Of a stretch of 64,000 bases of DNA, positions 34,474-44,476 are shown in pieces. The stretch covers positions 145,985,091-146,049,090 of the forward strand of contig NC_133658.1 of NCBI RefSeq assembly GCF_037893015.1, read 5' to 3'. The notes under the pieces are model-generated. The model was not told where the DNA came from, made no database searches, and saw nothing but the letters and a program-made list of their open reading frames with translations. The number at the start of each line of letters is the position of its first letter. Within the stretch, counting starts at the first letter, position 1. Both the position numbers and the translations under genes were made by a program. The stretch comes from Macrotis lagotis (lineage: Eukaryota; Chordata; Mammalia; Peramelemorphia; Peramelidae).

Positions 34474-35208
34474 TTTCCCAGCCTAAGCCTGTTTTTGGGG
34501 TGCTTCCTGAGCTTTTGAGACACTCCCACAAGGATCTCAGTGTGTGAGGCTTTGTCCTCCCTCCTGGTCTGTGAATGACCATGTGTGCCCCCCTCTGCCA
34601 CGGGGCTGAGGTGGGGGCGGGCCCTGCTGTTGTATGGGGGAGTCTAGACTGCGATCAGGATCTGAATGTGTTCAGAGTCCCAGAGTCCTGTTCCAGGGGC
34701 AGAGGACAGAGCTCAACAGACTCTCTTCACTCCCCTCCCTAGGTTCAATGGGCTCATACTCTGGGGGCTCCTGCTTACTGGCTCCACCTGCTTCTGTTTC
34801 CTGACTTGGCCACACTGCTCCCCGTGTGCCCTGAAGGCTGGACTTCATGTACTCACTCTGGCAGAGGTCCCCTCCTTCCCCCAATTTGTGCCTGGTGCTC
34901 CCCAGGGGTGTAGCTCAGGAAACTCTCCCGCTGCTGTGAACCACGGCTCCCAGAGCCCTGGGGCTCCCTCTGTGAGGCTGAAGTTCTTTCGCTCTGGTGG
35001 GCCACCCCTCTGGTGGGCTGTCCCTCCAACCCCAGGGAGCAGAGCCTTTCTGCTCTTTTCCAGGTTACCTTGAGTAGGAGAACTGCCTCATTGGGTCCCT
35101 CTGTGGGCTCTGTCTCTTGAAAATTTAGTTAAAGTCCTTAGTTTCGAAGATTTATGAGAGAGTATCTAAGACAGGATCTGCTCTGGTCGCCATCTTGGCT
35201 CTGCCTCC
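34474..35208 (-). promoter_or_regulatory. L1 5' UTR (former internal promoter)
   Basis: GC-rich leader of the ORF1-only L1, starting with the GGCAGAGCCAAGATGGC motif typical of marsupial L1 5' ends. L1 5' UTRs carry an internal RNA polymerase II promoter, often bidirectional. The + strand open frame at 34666-35073 lies antisense in this UTR and is not a gene. Confidence 0.65.
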
Positions 35209-35229
35209 AGCAAAAATCTTTGTAACCCT

Positions 35230-36290
35230 TTTTAGTTGAGTAGAAGGTATAGAATATACAGACTAAAACTGATTACAATTATTGGTTTTCTAAAAAAATT
35301 TGACTTAGAGCAAAATGTATCCTAAAATGTTATCCATGAAATATTTAAGATAATAGAAGATTTCTTGGCAGATTTAATCAGAGATATGTATTAAGTGATC
35401 TCCTACCATCACTGTTATGCATAATATAAAACAAGGAGATGTGCGTGTTTTCTAGAGATATTTGCCATCATCATGAAGGATGTCCAAATAAAAAAGGGAT
35501 TCCCTACAGATGGATTGCACAGGACATTGTGTTAAATATGTTAATCTTTGCAATATTAGATGACCAATATTCAAACAAGTTTAGTTTAACAATTTCTCAA
35601 AGAGAAATCAAATAGATGAAGAAACTTATTTGTCTAATGACATGCAGTTGATGAGACAGCTCATAGAAATGGTTCATCAGTAAATCAAAAGATATTTCAT
35701 ATGAACAAGATCTGGGTCTAAATTTGAGTAAGAGGAAAAGAATGTACTAGTTTGCATTGAGCAAATTGTATAGCACTTTCAACCATCTCAAGCTGCTCCC
35801 TAAAAGAAAATTCCTTTAAAAATACCAATATTCTTCTGGGGATGCTTTATGATTGTGAAACATGGAATACTACAACCCTTGAAGAAATAATGTTATAGGT
35901 AAACCAAGGGGCAATAGTCATAAATATGCTACCATATGAGAATAAACACGCTGCCATATATTACCAATAATAATTGGTGTGAAAAAAGTGAAATGGAAGC
36001 TATCCCCCTCAAAAAATACATGATTGGAAAAATGAGAGAGGGATAATAGATGATTAGTTTGTGTGTTACTGAATTATTAGAAATAGAATGTTCAAAAATT
36101 TAGAAGAAAGTCTTTATAATGTTGGAAATTCTTTGGAAGATTTCTAAAAGAAAATGTACAAGAGTCACACTGGATGAGAAAGTGAGAATGTAGTTACATG
36201 TGCCATTGAAAAGAATTCCCACATTGATAAACTTATGAATACATTTAAGTACTGAAATAATTAATATTTCAGTATTTAGTTATATATAAT
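35230..36290 (+). repeat. Old RTE-type LINE fragment
   Basis: The + strand shows RTE/BovB-like text in shifting frames: L-G-L-N-L-S-K-R-K-R-M-Y (about 35715-35750), Y-D-C-E-T-W-N-T-T-T-L-E-E (about 35845-35885) and G-V-K-K-V-K-W-K (about 35975-35998), resembling 'GLN.N..KTK.M', 'YGCETWTTT..EE' and 'KMKWKWAGH'. Decayed; boundaries approximate. Confidence 0.5.
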
Positions 36291-36299
36291 TTTATATTA

Positions 36300-36829
36300 T
36301 ATATGAATAAAAATAATTACTAACTTTTTATGACTAGAGATATAGCATAGGTGGTTCTCATTTAGAAGTATATATATACATACATAAATGTGTGTATAAT
36401 ATATATGTACACTTATTGCTTGGTTATAGACAAGTGTGTGTACATATATGGGCACATATATGAATAAATACGTGCATTTTAATACATGGTATAACCACAC
36501 AATCCATACATGTTTGTGTGTGTATTTATGTGTAGTTTAGGAACTAAGGTCTATCACTTAGGTGGTTTCCATCTAGAAGTTCCTTGTTGGAGTCTAAATT
36601 TAAGAAAAAAGCCAGAAGTAAAATCTACATATGAAATATCTACACACAAATGTTTAGAATTTAGGTAACAAGCAAGATGAATCGAATGTCTTAACACAAG
36701 GTGGCATATTTGACTTCATAGGTATTTCTGAGACATGGTAAAGTTTATGATTGGGAGTCTGATTGGGTAAATCTTATTCAAAAGATAAAGGAGAGGTAAA
36801 AGGGGGTAAATGGGAGTGGAATAGTACTG
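36300..36829. other. Unassigned AT-rich stretch
   Basis: TATA/GTGT-rich sequence to about 36530, then no recognisable signature until the antisense L1 begins. Confidence 0.5.
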
Positions 36830-37590
36830 TTTTTATCTTTTAATGAAATTTTATTTTATTTTCACAAAAATAGGTCTTGTCTCCCATTATATCTTTGGGG
36901 GAATAGGTATGCAAAGTTTAATAGCTTTGGGGGCCTTTTTCTAAATTGCATCACAGAATGATTGAACTAATTTATAGTTCTACCACCAGTGCTGATGTAT
37001 GTCTTCCAACCCTCCAGCATCTGTCATTTTCCATTTTCTGCACTTTGCCAATATGTTAAAGGGATGAGGTAGAAGGACAGAGTTGTGTCAATGTGCATTT
37101 CTCTAACTATTTGTGATTTAGAGTAGAGGTGTCAATCTTGCAGCAAAAACATAAATCTCATATTCTATAACAAAATTAAGATGTAATTGGGAAATGCTAA
37201 ACAAAATGCAAAGAAATACATTACAACACAGAAAATGTTAAATTCTAGTTTTCTAAGTCAATATTCAATCTGCAAAGGTAATTTTCTATTTTGGTTTAAC
37301 ACCACTATTTTTTTTTTTTATTTGACTATTGTTGGTTTGAATTTCTTCCTCTGAAAGTGACCTGTTCATATCCTTTAACTATTTATTGAGTAATAATTAT
37401 AATTCTTCTAACCAATTTGAATCAGTTCTGTATATAATTTAAAAATCAAACCTTTATCAGAAAAACAATGCAAATATTTCCCCCATTTGTCTGCTTCCCT
37501 TATAATTTTAGATGCATTGGTTTTGTTTGAATAATTTTAAATTTTATGTAATCAAAATTTCCATTTTATTTTCTGTGACCCTTTCTATCC

Positions 37591-37603
37591 GCCCCCCCCC
37601 CCT
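37591..37603. repeat. Poly-C run
   Basis: A 12-13 C homopolymer followed by T6 inside the antisense L1; length may be unreliable. Confidence 0.8.
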
Positions 37604-37934
37604 TTTTTGCTTATATACTCCTCATCCATATAGCTGGAAGGTAATTTCTTTCTTGCTTCTCTAATTTGTTTATGATATTACCCTTTATGCCTAAGTCATG
37701 TAGGGGGTAGGAGCCTGTCTTGGTAGACAGAAAAAGACTGTTGGTCTATGCCTAGTTCCTCCTAGATTCTTTCTAGTTTTTCCTAAAAGGATTTTTTAAA
37801 AAAATAGTTAATTCTTACTCCAACAGCTGGGATGTTTGAATTTATCAAACATTAGCCTACTATGGTCATTTACTTGTTTATTAAGTACCCAAAGTGTTCA
37901 CTGATCAACTTACTTTATTTCTTTACTTCTTGAT

Positions 37935-38125
37935 GACTTTGAATTGTTTCAGTCATTTCATGAACCCATTTGGGTTTTCTTGGCAAAGATACTAAACTGG
38001 TTTACCATTTCCTTCTCCAACTCATTTTACAGATGAAAAAACTGAGGCAAAAGGGTTAAGTAACTTGCCATAGTAAATGTCTTAGGTCAGATTAGAACCA
38101 TGAAGAAGAGTCTTCTTGACACTCC
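37935..38125 (-). repeat. SINE with RTE-type 3' tail, nested in L1
   Basis: TTTGAATTGTTTCAGTCATTTCATGAACCCATTTGGG, ACTGGTTTACCATTTCCTTCTCC, GATGAAAAAACTGAGGC; its 5' head is mostly lost. Confidence 0.7.
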
Positions 38126-38144
38126 AAGCAGTCCTTTGATAAGC

Positions 38145-38530
38145 ACTAATATGCTTAAAAGACTATTTTATAGAATACCTAAACAAGGCAAATGCTCACA
38201 TGGTGATCAGAAGAAGCAATACAAGAACACTCTCCTTGAGGATCTTTGAAATTGATTGTGTGACTTGGAAGTCACTGCCACAGGACTACTCAGCATGGCG
38301 TACCCTCATCAAAGAAGGCGCTGTGCTTTATGAGCAAAGCAGAATTTGAAGTAGTGTGATGCACAGATTTAGAGAATACACCCTAAATGTTCATTTGGAC
38401 AATTTGTGTCCAACCCTGGTAGAGCATTCTAAACTTGTATTGGTTTACCAGAATTTGACTTTAACATAGTGATTGCATTTTTGTCCTCTTTGACAGGACA
38501 AAAACCAGCTGATATGGAGAGCAGTTTGAT
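38145..38530 (+). repeat. 3' end of the old LINE (same family as 3.05-4.27 kb)
   Basis: AAAAGACTATTTTATAGAATACC, CAAGGCAAATGCTCACATGG, AGAAGAAGCAATACAAGAACAC, GCATGGCGTACCCTCATCAA, then TGACTTTAACATAGTGATTGC and GTCCTCTTTGACAGGAC. Co-linear with the reverse complement of 3055-3450 and with 56.14-56.55 kb. Confidence 0.6.
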
Positions 38531-38577
38531 ATCTAGTATTTCCAAGTCCTCTTCTCACCTTTTCCTACCATTAATTT

Positions 38578-38727
38578 TTTTTTTTAAGTTTTTGCAAGGC
38601 AAACGGGGTTAAGTGGCTTGCCCAAGGCCACACAGCTAGGTAATTATTAAGTGTCTGAGACGGGATTTGAACCCAGGTACTCCTGACTCTAGGGCCGGTG
38701 CTTTATCCACTATGCCACCTAACCGCC
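38578..38727 (-). repeat. WSINE1/MAR1-like SINE with TSD, nested
   Basis: Near-consensus full-length antisense copy (TTGCAAGGCAAACGGGG..TATGCCACCTAACCGCCC). Flanked by CCATTAATTT at 38568-38577 and 38728-38737. Confidence 0.88.
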
Positions 38728-39284
38728 CCATTAATTTCCTTCATATTCTCAACTTTTTGTTCCTATATATAAATTTGTTTTTATTTTTTCTAGTTCTATC
38801 AAATAATCCTTTAGTAGTTTGATTGTTATAGTATAGATTGATATGGTATGGATAAAGAAATTAATTTAGTGTTGTAATTTTTAATATTTCTCCAGTGATT
38901 TAGATCTATTTTTATTTGTGCAAAGAGTGTTTTGTGATTGTGTTCATATAGTTTCTTTGTGTGTCTTTGCTGGTAGATTCCCAAGTATTTTATATTTTTA
39001 TGTAGTTATTTTAAATGTAATTTGTCTATCTCTTCTTACTGGACCTTGTTAATGAATTATGTGGATTAATTTTCTATCCATGCAACTTTGCTGGTTTTTT
39101 AATTATTTGAATTTGTTTTTTAAGTTGAATTTTTAAGGTTTCCTAAGTAAACCATTATATCATTTAAAGAAGATAATTTTGTCTTCTTTGCCTGTATATA
39201 TATTCCATCAATTTCTTTTTGTCAGTTTATTGCTATAGTTAGCATTTTTAGCTCTAAATTGAATGATAATGGGATAAATACCTC

Positions 39285-39399
39285 AATCAGTCAAACAATA
39301 GATATTAATTATCTACTATATAACAGGCATTATGCTAAACTCTAGGGATACAAAGTATATACATACATATATATATGTATATATGTATACATATATATG

Positions 39400-39497
<98 letters not shown>

Positions 39498-40018
39498 ATA
39501 GTCCCTGCCTTCAGGGAGTTTACAATCTAAAAGGGGAACAACATGCAAAGAAATGTATAGAAGGGAAATAGGACACAGAATAAACAAGAAATAATTAATA
39601 AAGAGAAGGTCCTGGAACTTAGAGGGGGTCAGGAAGACTTCCTAAAAGTGGGATTTTAGTTGGGACTTAAAGGAAGACAGGGAGATTAATAGTCACAACA
39701 GAGGAAGGAGAGTTTTCCAGACATGGGGAGACAATCAGAGAAAATCCTTGGAGCTAAGAGATAGAATGTTTTGTTGAAAATCAGTCAGTGTCATTTGATC
39801 AAAGAGCACCTGTCTGGGAGTAAGGTGCAAGAAGAGTGAAAAGGATGGGAAAGAGTATAAAAAGATTTTGAATGCCAAACAGAGTATTTTGTATTTACTC
39901 CTGGAGACAAGAAACCACTGAAATTTACTGAATGGGGGTGAAAGGAGGAGGGGAACTGATATAATCACACCTGCACGTTAAGAAAATCACTTATATTGGA
40001 ACAGTCTCTAGTTTATCT
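39285..40018 (-). repeat. L2 3' end, antisense, nested in L1
   Basis: CAAACAATAGATATTAATTATCTACTATATAACAGGCATTATGC, CCCTGCCTTCAGGGAGTTTAC, AGGAAGACTTCCTAAAAGTGGGATTTTAG, GAATGCCAAACAGAGTATTTTG. This is the exact antisense order of an L2 3' region. A long compound microsatellite splits it. Confidence 0.7.
39350..39490. repeat. Compound microsatellite: (ATGT/ATAC)n-(AC)n-(AT)n
   Basis: Degenerate ACATACATATATATG sequence, then about 15 AC units (39402-39432), then about 29 AT units (39433-39490). Grown inside the L2. Produces spurious open frames on both strands. Confidence 0.95.
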
Positions 40019-40585
40019 CTATCACAGACACTCTGGTCTCTTGTACTTAGATAATATTTACCATTTTAACTTTAATGGATATTATAACTTATCAAAGGCT
40101 ATTTTTTACATCTATTAAGAAACTCATATGATTTTTGTTCTGTTATTAATATAGTCAATTATGTTAATATTTTTAAATATTGAAACATTTCTGCATTCCA
40201 AGTATAAATATAACCTAGTTATAGTGTATAATCTTTGTAATATACTAGTCTTCTTGCAAATATTTTATTTAAAAATTTTCCAGCAGTATATTTTAGGGAT
40301 ATTAGTCTATAGTTTACTATCTATGTTTTGAGTCTTCGCAATTTAGGTATCAAGACTATATTAACAAAGAAAACAGAAAAAAATTTGGTAGAACCCCCTT
40401 TACTCTATTTTCCCAAATAGTTTATGTACTATTAGAATTTTTATTTCACTTGAAGCATAAACAATTTTATTCCAGTCCTTTTGACTTTGGTTACATTTTT
40501 CTGTTTTATTATATTTCTTATAAACACATATAATTAGATTCTAGTTTCCAATTCATTCTGCTATTCTTTTCCATTTTATGGGTGA

Positions 40586-41448
40586 GTTCATTTCATTTAC
40601 ATTCACAACTATGATTGCTAATTATGTATTTCCTTCCATCCTATTCTCTTATACTTTTCCTTTTCTTTATTCATCTCCCTTTCTTTAAGAATTTGTTTTG
40701 CTTAGGGTTAATTTCTCCCCTTAATCTACCCTCACTTTCATTATCCTCTTCCCTTCTTCCCTTTCTCTTGTTTTCCCATTGAATGAAATGTATTTCTGTC
40801 CCCAATTTAGTACTTCTGTATTCTTACCTCCTTTGACTAGTGGATATTGAAAGGAGGCTTAAGTGTTACTTCTTCTCCTCCCCTTTTGTTTATAGAGGCT
40901 TCTACTTTCTTGGAAATTAATACTAAAGGAAATTCTCTGGTGTCAGATGCACAATGGAGCCATGGGGTGGGAAGAGAAAGATGTGGATGAAAAGTGGCAT
41001 TAGGTCTAGCAAAGCAGTCAGTTTGACCATCCAGTGTAAAGCATAGGGGTCAAGTCATTGAGGAATGGGTACTTATCCTACTTCTGACAATAATGCTATC
41101 TTTGAGGTAGTGTGTTATAGTAGATAGTGTACTAGCTCTGGAGCTGCCAGAAGGAGGAGAAGAGGTAACACTTAAGTCTCCTTTCAATATCCACTAGTCA
41201 AAGGAGGTAAGAATACAGAAGTACTAAATTGGGGACAGAAATACATTTCATTCAATGGGAAAACAAGAGAAAGGGAAGAAGGGAAGAGGATAATGAAAGT
41301 GAGGGTAGATTAAGGGGAGAAATTAACCCTAAGCAAAACAAATTCTTAAAGAAAGGGAGATGAATAAAGAAAAGGAAAAGTATAAGAGAATAGGATGGAA
41401 GGAAATACATAATTAGCAATCATAGTTGTGAATGTAAATGAAATGAAC
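40586..41448. repeat. Long inverted repeat, 296-bp arms, 271-bp spacer
   Basis: Arm 1 at 40586-40881 and arm 2 at 41153-41448 are reverse complements over 296 bp with only two mismatches and no gap found by hand. Arm 1 is part of the old antisense L1; arm 2 is a reverse copy set inside a MIR-type SINE. Such a pair can form a large hairpin in single-stranded DNA or RNA. Confidence 0.92.
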
Positions 41449-41523
41449 TTCTCCTCCCCTTTTGTTTATATAGGCTTCTACTTTCTTGGAAATTAATACT
41501 AAAGGAAATTCTCTGGTGTCAGA
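40872..41523. repeat. 76-bp direct repeat linked to the inverted repeat
   Basis: 40872-40947 and 41448-41523 (CTTCTCCTCCCCTTTTGTTT ... CTCTGGTGTCAGA) match with one mismatch. Copy 2 abuts the end of inverted arm 2 and overlaps it by 1 bp. Together they form one 371-bp inserted block, 41153-41523. Confidence 0.92.
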
Positions 41524-41680
41524 AGACCTGAGTTCAAATTCTATCTTTGATACTAACTGAGCAGTAAGACACTTAATTTATTTTTAGTTTTCTCATCTGA
41601 AAAATTAAAGGAGGGGAAAGGATGACAATGATCTTTAAACTCCCTTCTAGTTCTAAATCTATGACCCTAGGAAAAGAACA
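41100..41680 (+). repeat. MIR/THER-type SINE interrupted by the templated block
   Basis: 5' part 41100-41145 (TTGAGGTAGTGTGTTATAGTAGATAGTG, CTAGCTCTGGAG) and 3' part from about 41517 (TCAGAAGACCTGAGTTCAAATTC, CACTTAATTTATTTTTAGTTTTCTCATCTG). Joining GGAG to TCAGAAGACC restores the normal SINE order, so the inverted block was inserted here. Confidence 0.6.
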
Positions 41681-42346
41681 AGTTTATGCAAATAAGCATG
41701 TCAGGCTGTGAGTATCATTTGCTTCTATCATACAAACATACTCACACATCCCATCTCTTTCATCTGACTTCAGATAATAATACTTGAAGTGAGTCTCCTC
41801 TCATCCCTGGAGGGATATTTCCTACTCTCCCAAGTGTGTCCTTTGTTTCCTTTCCTAGCTGTAACTGAAGGATACTGAGATGGTCACCATGGTGACTGAT
41901 CTTTTTGATACCTTGTGTACAAGTCGACCAAATGATGTAAAAGAATTTTTCCTGTCCTTCCTTTTCCTTCCCCTATCCAGTGTATTTCCATTCTTCTTTT
42001 AAGATCATCAGACATAACAGAATCAATTTCTAGGTCCTCTGTCTAGTTAGACTCCCTCCCAAAACCCTCATGATAATAGTGTTCTGAGGGGATAAAAATA
42101 TAATCTTTTCAGTTTATTCTTATTTAGTCCCATATACTCATTCATATGTCCCTTTTTATGTCTTTCTTGACCTCTGTATTTACCCTGAAAAGTGTCTGCT
42201 CACTTATGGTCTTTTCAACAGGAAGGTTTAAAAAAATCTTCTGTTCCATTAAAGATTCATTTTTTTTCTCTTTAGGATTATACACAATTTGCTGAGTAAA
42301 TTGTTCTTGGTTATAAACCTATATCCTTTTCTCCTAGAATATTATA

Positions 42347-43338
42347 CTGCATTTCCCCATGTATAAGATGCACCTTAATTTTAGGGTCTGAAATTTGAAA
42401 AAATGTATTACATAAAGTTATTGAACTCGTTTTATTCATCATAAAATTCATATAACTCCTCATCACTGTCAAAACTCCCATCCAGGGGGCAGCTAGGTGG
42501 CGTAGTGGATAAAGCACCGGCCCTGGAGTCAGGAGTACCTGGGTTCAAATCTGGTCTCAGACACTTAATAATTACCTAGCTGTGTGGCCTTGGGCAAGCC
42601 ACTTAACCTCGTTTGCCTTACAAAAAAAAAAACCCTAAAAAAAAAACTCCCATCCATTAGCTTGTTCTCATCTGTGTTTGATGATGAATCACTGTCTTAG
42701 GAGAGGCTCTCAGTGATCTGCCTGTACTCTGGTCAGTGGTTGACCATAAGCAATCCCTGGGCAAGTCTGGTGCATGAATGCATGCTCAGTCTACTCTGTT
42801 TCATGAACCTGAAGCACCAATCGTGCCCTCCTTTCAAATCAATCACTTCTTTTTCACCACCAATTGTTCTTGCCTCTGCTGAACCATCTTTGTGGACACA
42901 GGAATTCTAACTGCCCTTTGCACTTCAATCGATATCTTCAATTCCTTCTCTACATCAGGCCATTTTGCTAACTTGCCTCCCATGGTCTTTTTCTGCTATG
43001 GCATTTTCAGTAGGGTTTCTTCTTCCCTTAGATAGTTTTCTCAGTTGAAGGAAGACAAAGCTTATATTCAGCAGCATGATTTCCATTCATTTTTGCAAAC
43101 TGGATCTCTTAGAACTTGAATTCAGCATTGTAAAAGAATCTTTTCTGAACCATTTCTGGGCAGAATGTGGCAAAACCTAAATATACTGGTAACAAATGCA
43201 AAGCAATAGAGAAAGATAAGCATGAAAAAGTGGGAAATGCAAATTAAAAAAAAAATAAAACCACTGTATAAGACACTCCCAGTTTTTAGACCCCAAATTT
43301 TTTGAAAAAGGGTAAGTCTTATACATGGGGAAATACAG
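42347..43338 (-). mobile_element. Tc2/Kanga-like mariner-superfamily DNA transposon, internally deleted
   Basis: Ends CTGCATTTCCCCATGTATAAG (left) and CTTATACATGGGGAAATACAG (right) form inverted repeats with a TA on each side (42345-42346, 43339-43340), the Tc1/mariner target-site signature. On the - strand W-C-F-R-F-M-K-Q-S-R-L-S-M is readable near 42820-42785, like the 'WC.RFMKR..LS.R' CENP-B-type DNA-binding part of pogo/Tc2 transposases. The DDE catalytic region is absent, so it is non-autonomous. Nested in the old L1 and itself hit by a young SINE. Confidence 0.7.
42474..42656 (+). repeat. Young-looking WSINE1/MAR1-like SINE with TSD
   Basis: Nearly consensus full-length copy at 42485-42645: GGGGCAGCTAGGTGGCGTAG, CACCGGCCCTGGAGTCAGG, CTTAATAATTACCTAGCTG, then A11-CCCT-A9 tail. 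Flanked by ACTCCCATCCA at 42474-42484 and 42646-42656. Useful reference for the family in this window. Confidence 0.92.
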
Positions 43339-43956
43339 TATTTGATGTGATCCTGATTTTGGCTCCATTTTATTTAATTTATTTAATTTAATTTATCGTC
43401 TTTCTGGATATTTGCAGTATTTATTTTTCATTGACTTGGAAGCTCAGAAGTTTGATTATAATATTTCTAGGAGTTTTTATTTTTGGATTTCTTTCAGAAG
43501 GTAACTACTGGATTCTTTCAATTTCTACTTTGTTTCTTGGGTCTAAGAAATGATTTCTTGTAATATGATTTGCAGGGCTCTTATTTGATTTGAGTCAGTC
43601 CAATGATTCTTTTCTCAAGTTTTTTCCCTAGGACAGTTGATTTTTCTATCAGATATGTTTTATTTTCTAATTTTTTGCCCATTTGACTTTGTTTTACTAT
43701 TTCTTGTTTTCTTATTGAATAATTATCTTTTTATTTAGTCAATTCTAATTTTCAAATTTTTTTTCCTTGGATAAAATTTTGTATCTCTTGTTTCATGCTG
43801 TTATTTCTCTTTTCAAATCTTTTGTTTTCCATAACTCATTTTATTTCCCATTTATCCTTTAATGTTCTTTTTGGTTTTTAAAATCATTTTCTCTTCCAGT
43901 AAATTTGGTTGAATTTGTGTTCAAGCTGTATTTCTCTTTGAAGCCCTGCTTATTTG

Positions 43957-44173
43957 TTATTGTTCAATCCTATCCAACACTGTGATCCCATTTGGGGTTG
44001 TCTTGTCATAAATAATGGAATGGCTTGCCTTTTTCTTCTCTAGTTCATTTCTAGGCAAACAGGGTTTTTGACTTTCCCAGGATCATATAGTATTAAGTTT
44101 CTGAGGTAGAATTTGAACTCAGGTCTTCCTGATTCCAGATTCAGAGTTCACTGTGCCACCATCTACTTGACTC
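43957..44173 (-). repeat. SINE with RTE-type 3' tail, nested
   Basis: TTATTGTTCAATCCTATCC, GATCCCATTTGGGGTTGTC, TTCATTTCTAGGCAAACAGGG, TTTGAACTCAGGTCTTCC, CACTGTGCCACCATCTACTTG. Nearly full length, old. Confidence 0.75.
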
Positions 44174-44224
44174 TATAAAAACAAACAAACAAAAACCCCA
44201 GTATAATGTCATGGATAAATTATG

Positions 44225-44476
44225 GGATATTTTGTGTGTCAGTCATTTCCGAATCTTCACAAACCCATTTGGGATTTTGTTGCCCAAGTCCTGGAGTGGT
44301 CTGCCTTTCCCTTCTCTAGTTCTTTTTACAGCTGAGAATGCTGAGGCAAACAGGGTTAAGTGCCTTGCCCAGGGTCACAGAGCTAGTATGTGTCCGAGGC
44401 CAGATTTGAACTCAGGGAGTTAAGTCTTCCTTACTCCAGATTCAACACTAATCAGTGGGCCATACAGCTTGCCTAT
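44225..44476 (-). repeat. SINE with RTE-type 3' tail, nested
   Basis: TCAGTCATTTCCGAATCTTC, ACCCATTTGGGATTTTGTTG, TGAGGCAAACAGGGTTAAGTG, TTTGAACTCAGGGAG. Same orientation as the preceding SINE and about 50 bp from it, so probably two insertions near one A-rich site. Confidence 0.75.

Larger units (their letters stand above)
32032..35224 (-). mobile_element. ORF1-only L1 (HAL1-like) insertion with 16-bp TSD
   Basis: AGCAAAAATCTTTGTA at 32032-32047 and 35209-35224 is a perfect 16-bp target-site duplication bounding a 3161-bp insert. Read on the - strand, the insert starts GGAGGCAGAGCCAAGATGGC, a typical L1 5' end, then has a GC-rich 5' UTR (35208-34474), a decayed ORF1 (34473-33390) and a long 3' part. 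No ORF2 reverse transcriptase is present. The 3' part contains three antisense SINE-like modules, and the 3' end at 32048 lacks a clean poly(A). Retrotransposition in trans by a full L1 is the expected mechanism. Alternatives are an internally deleted full L1 or transcript-splicing derivative. Confidence 0.7.

Noticed and set aside
34666-35073. 135-aa open frame on + strand
   Set aside because: Antisense to the GC-rich L1 5' UTR, with no domain or gene context.
42485-42600. tRNA-like A and B boxes
   Set aside because: They belong to the tRNA-derived SINE head, repeated many times in the window. No copy has an intact cloverleaf or anticodon stem.
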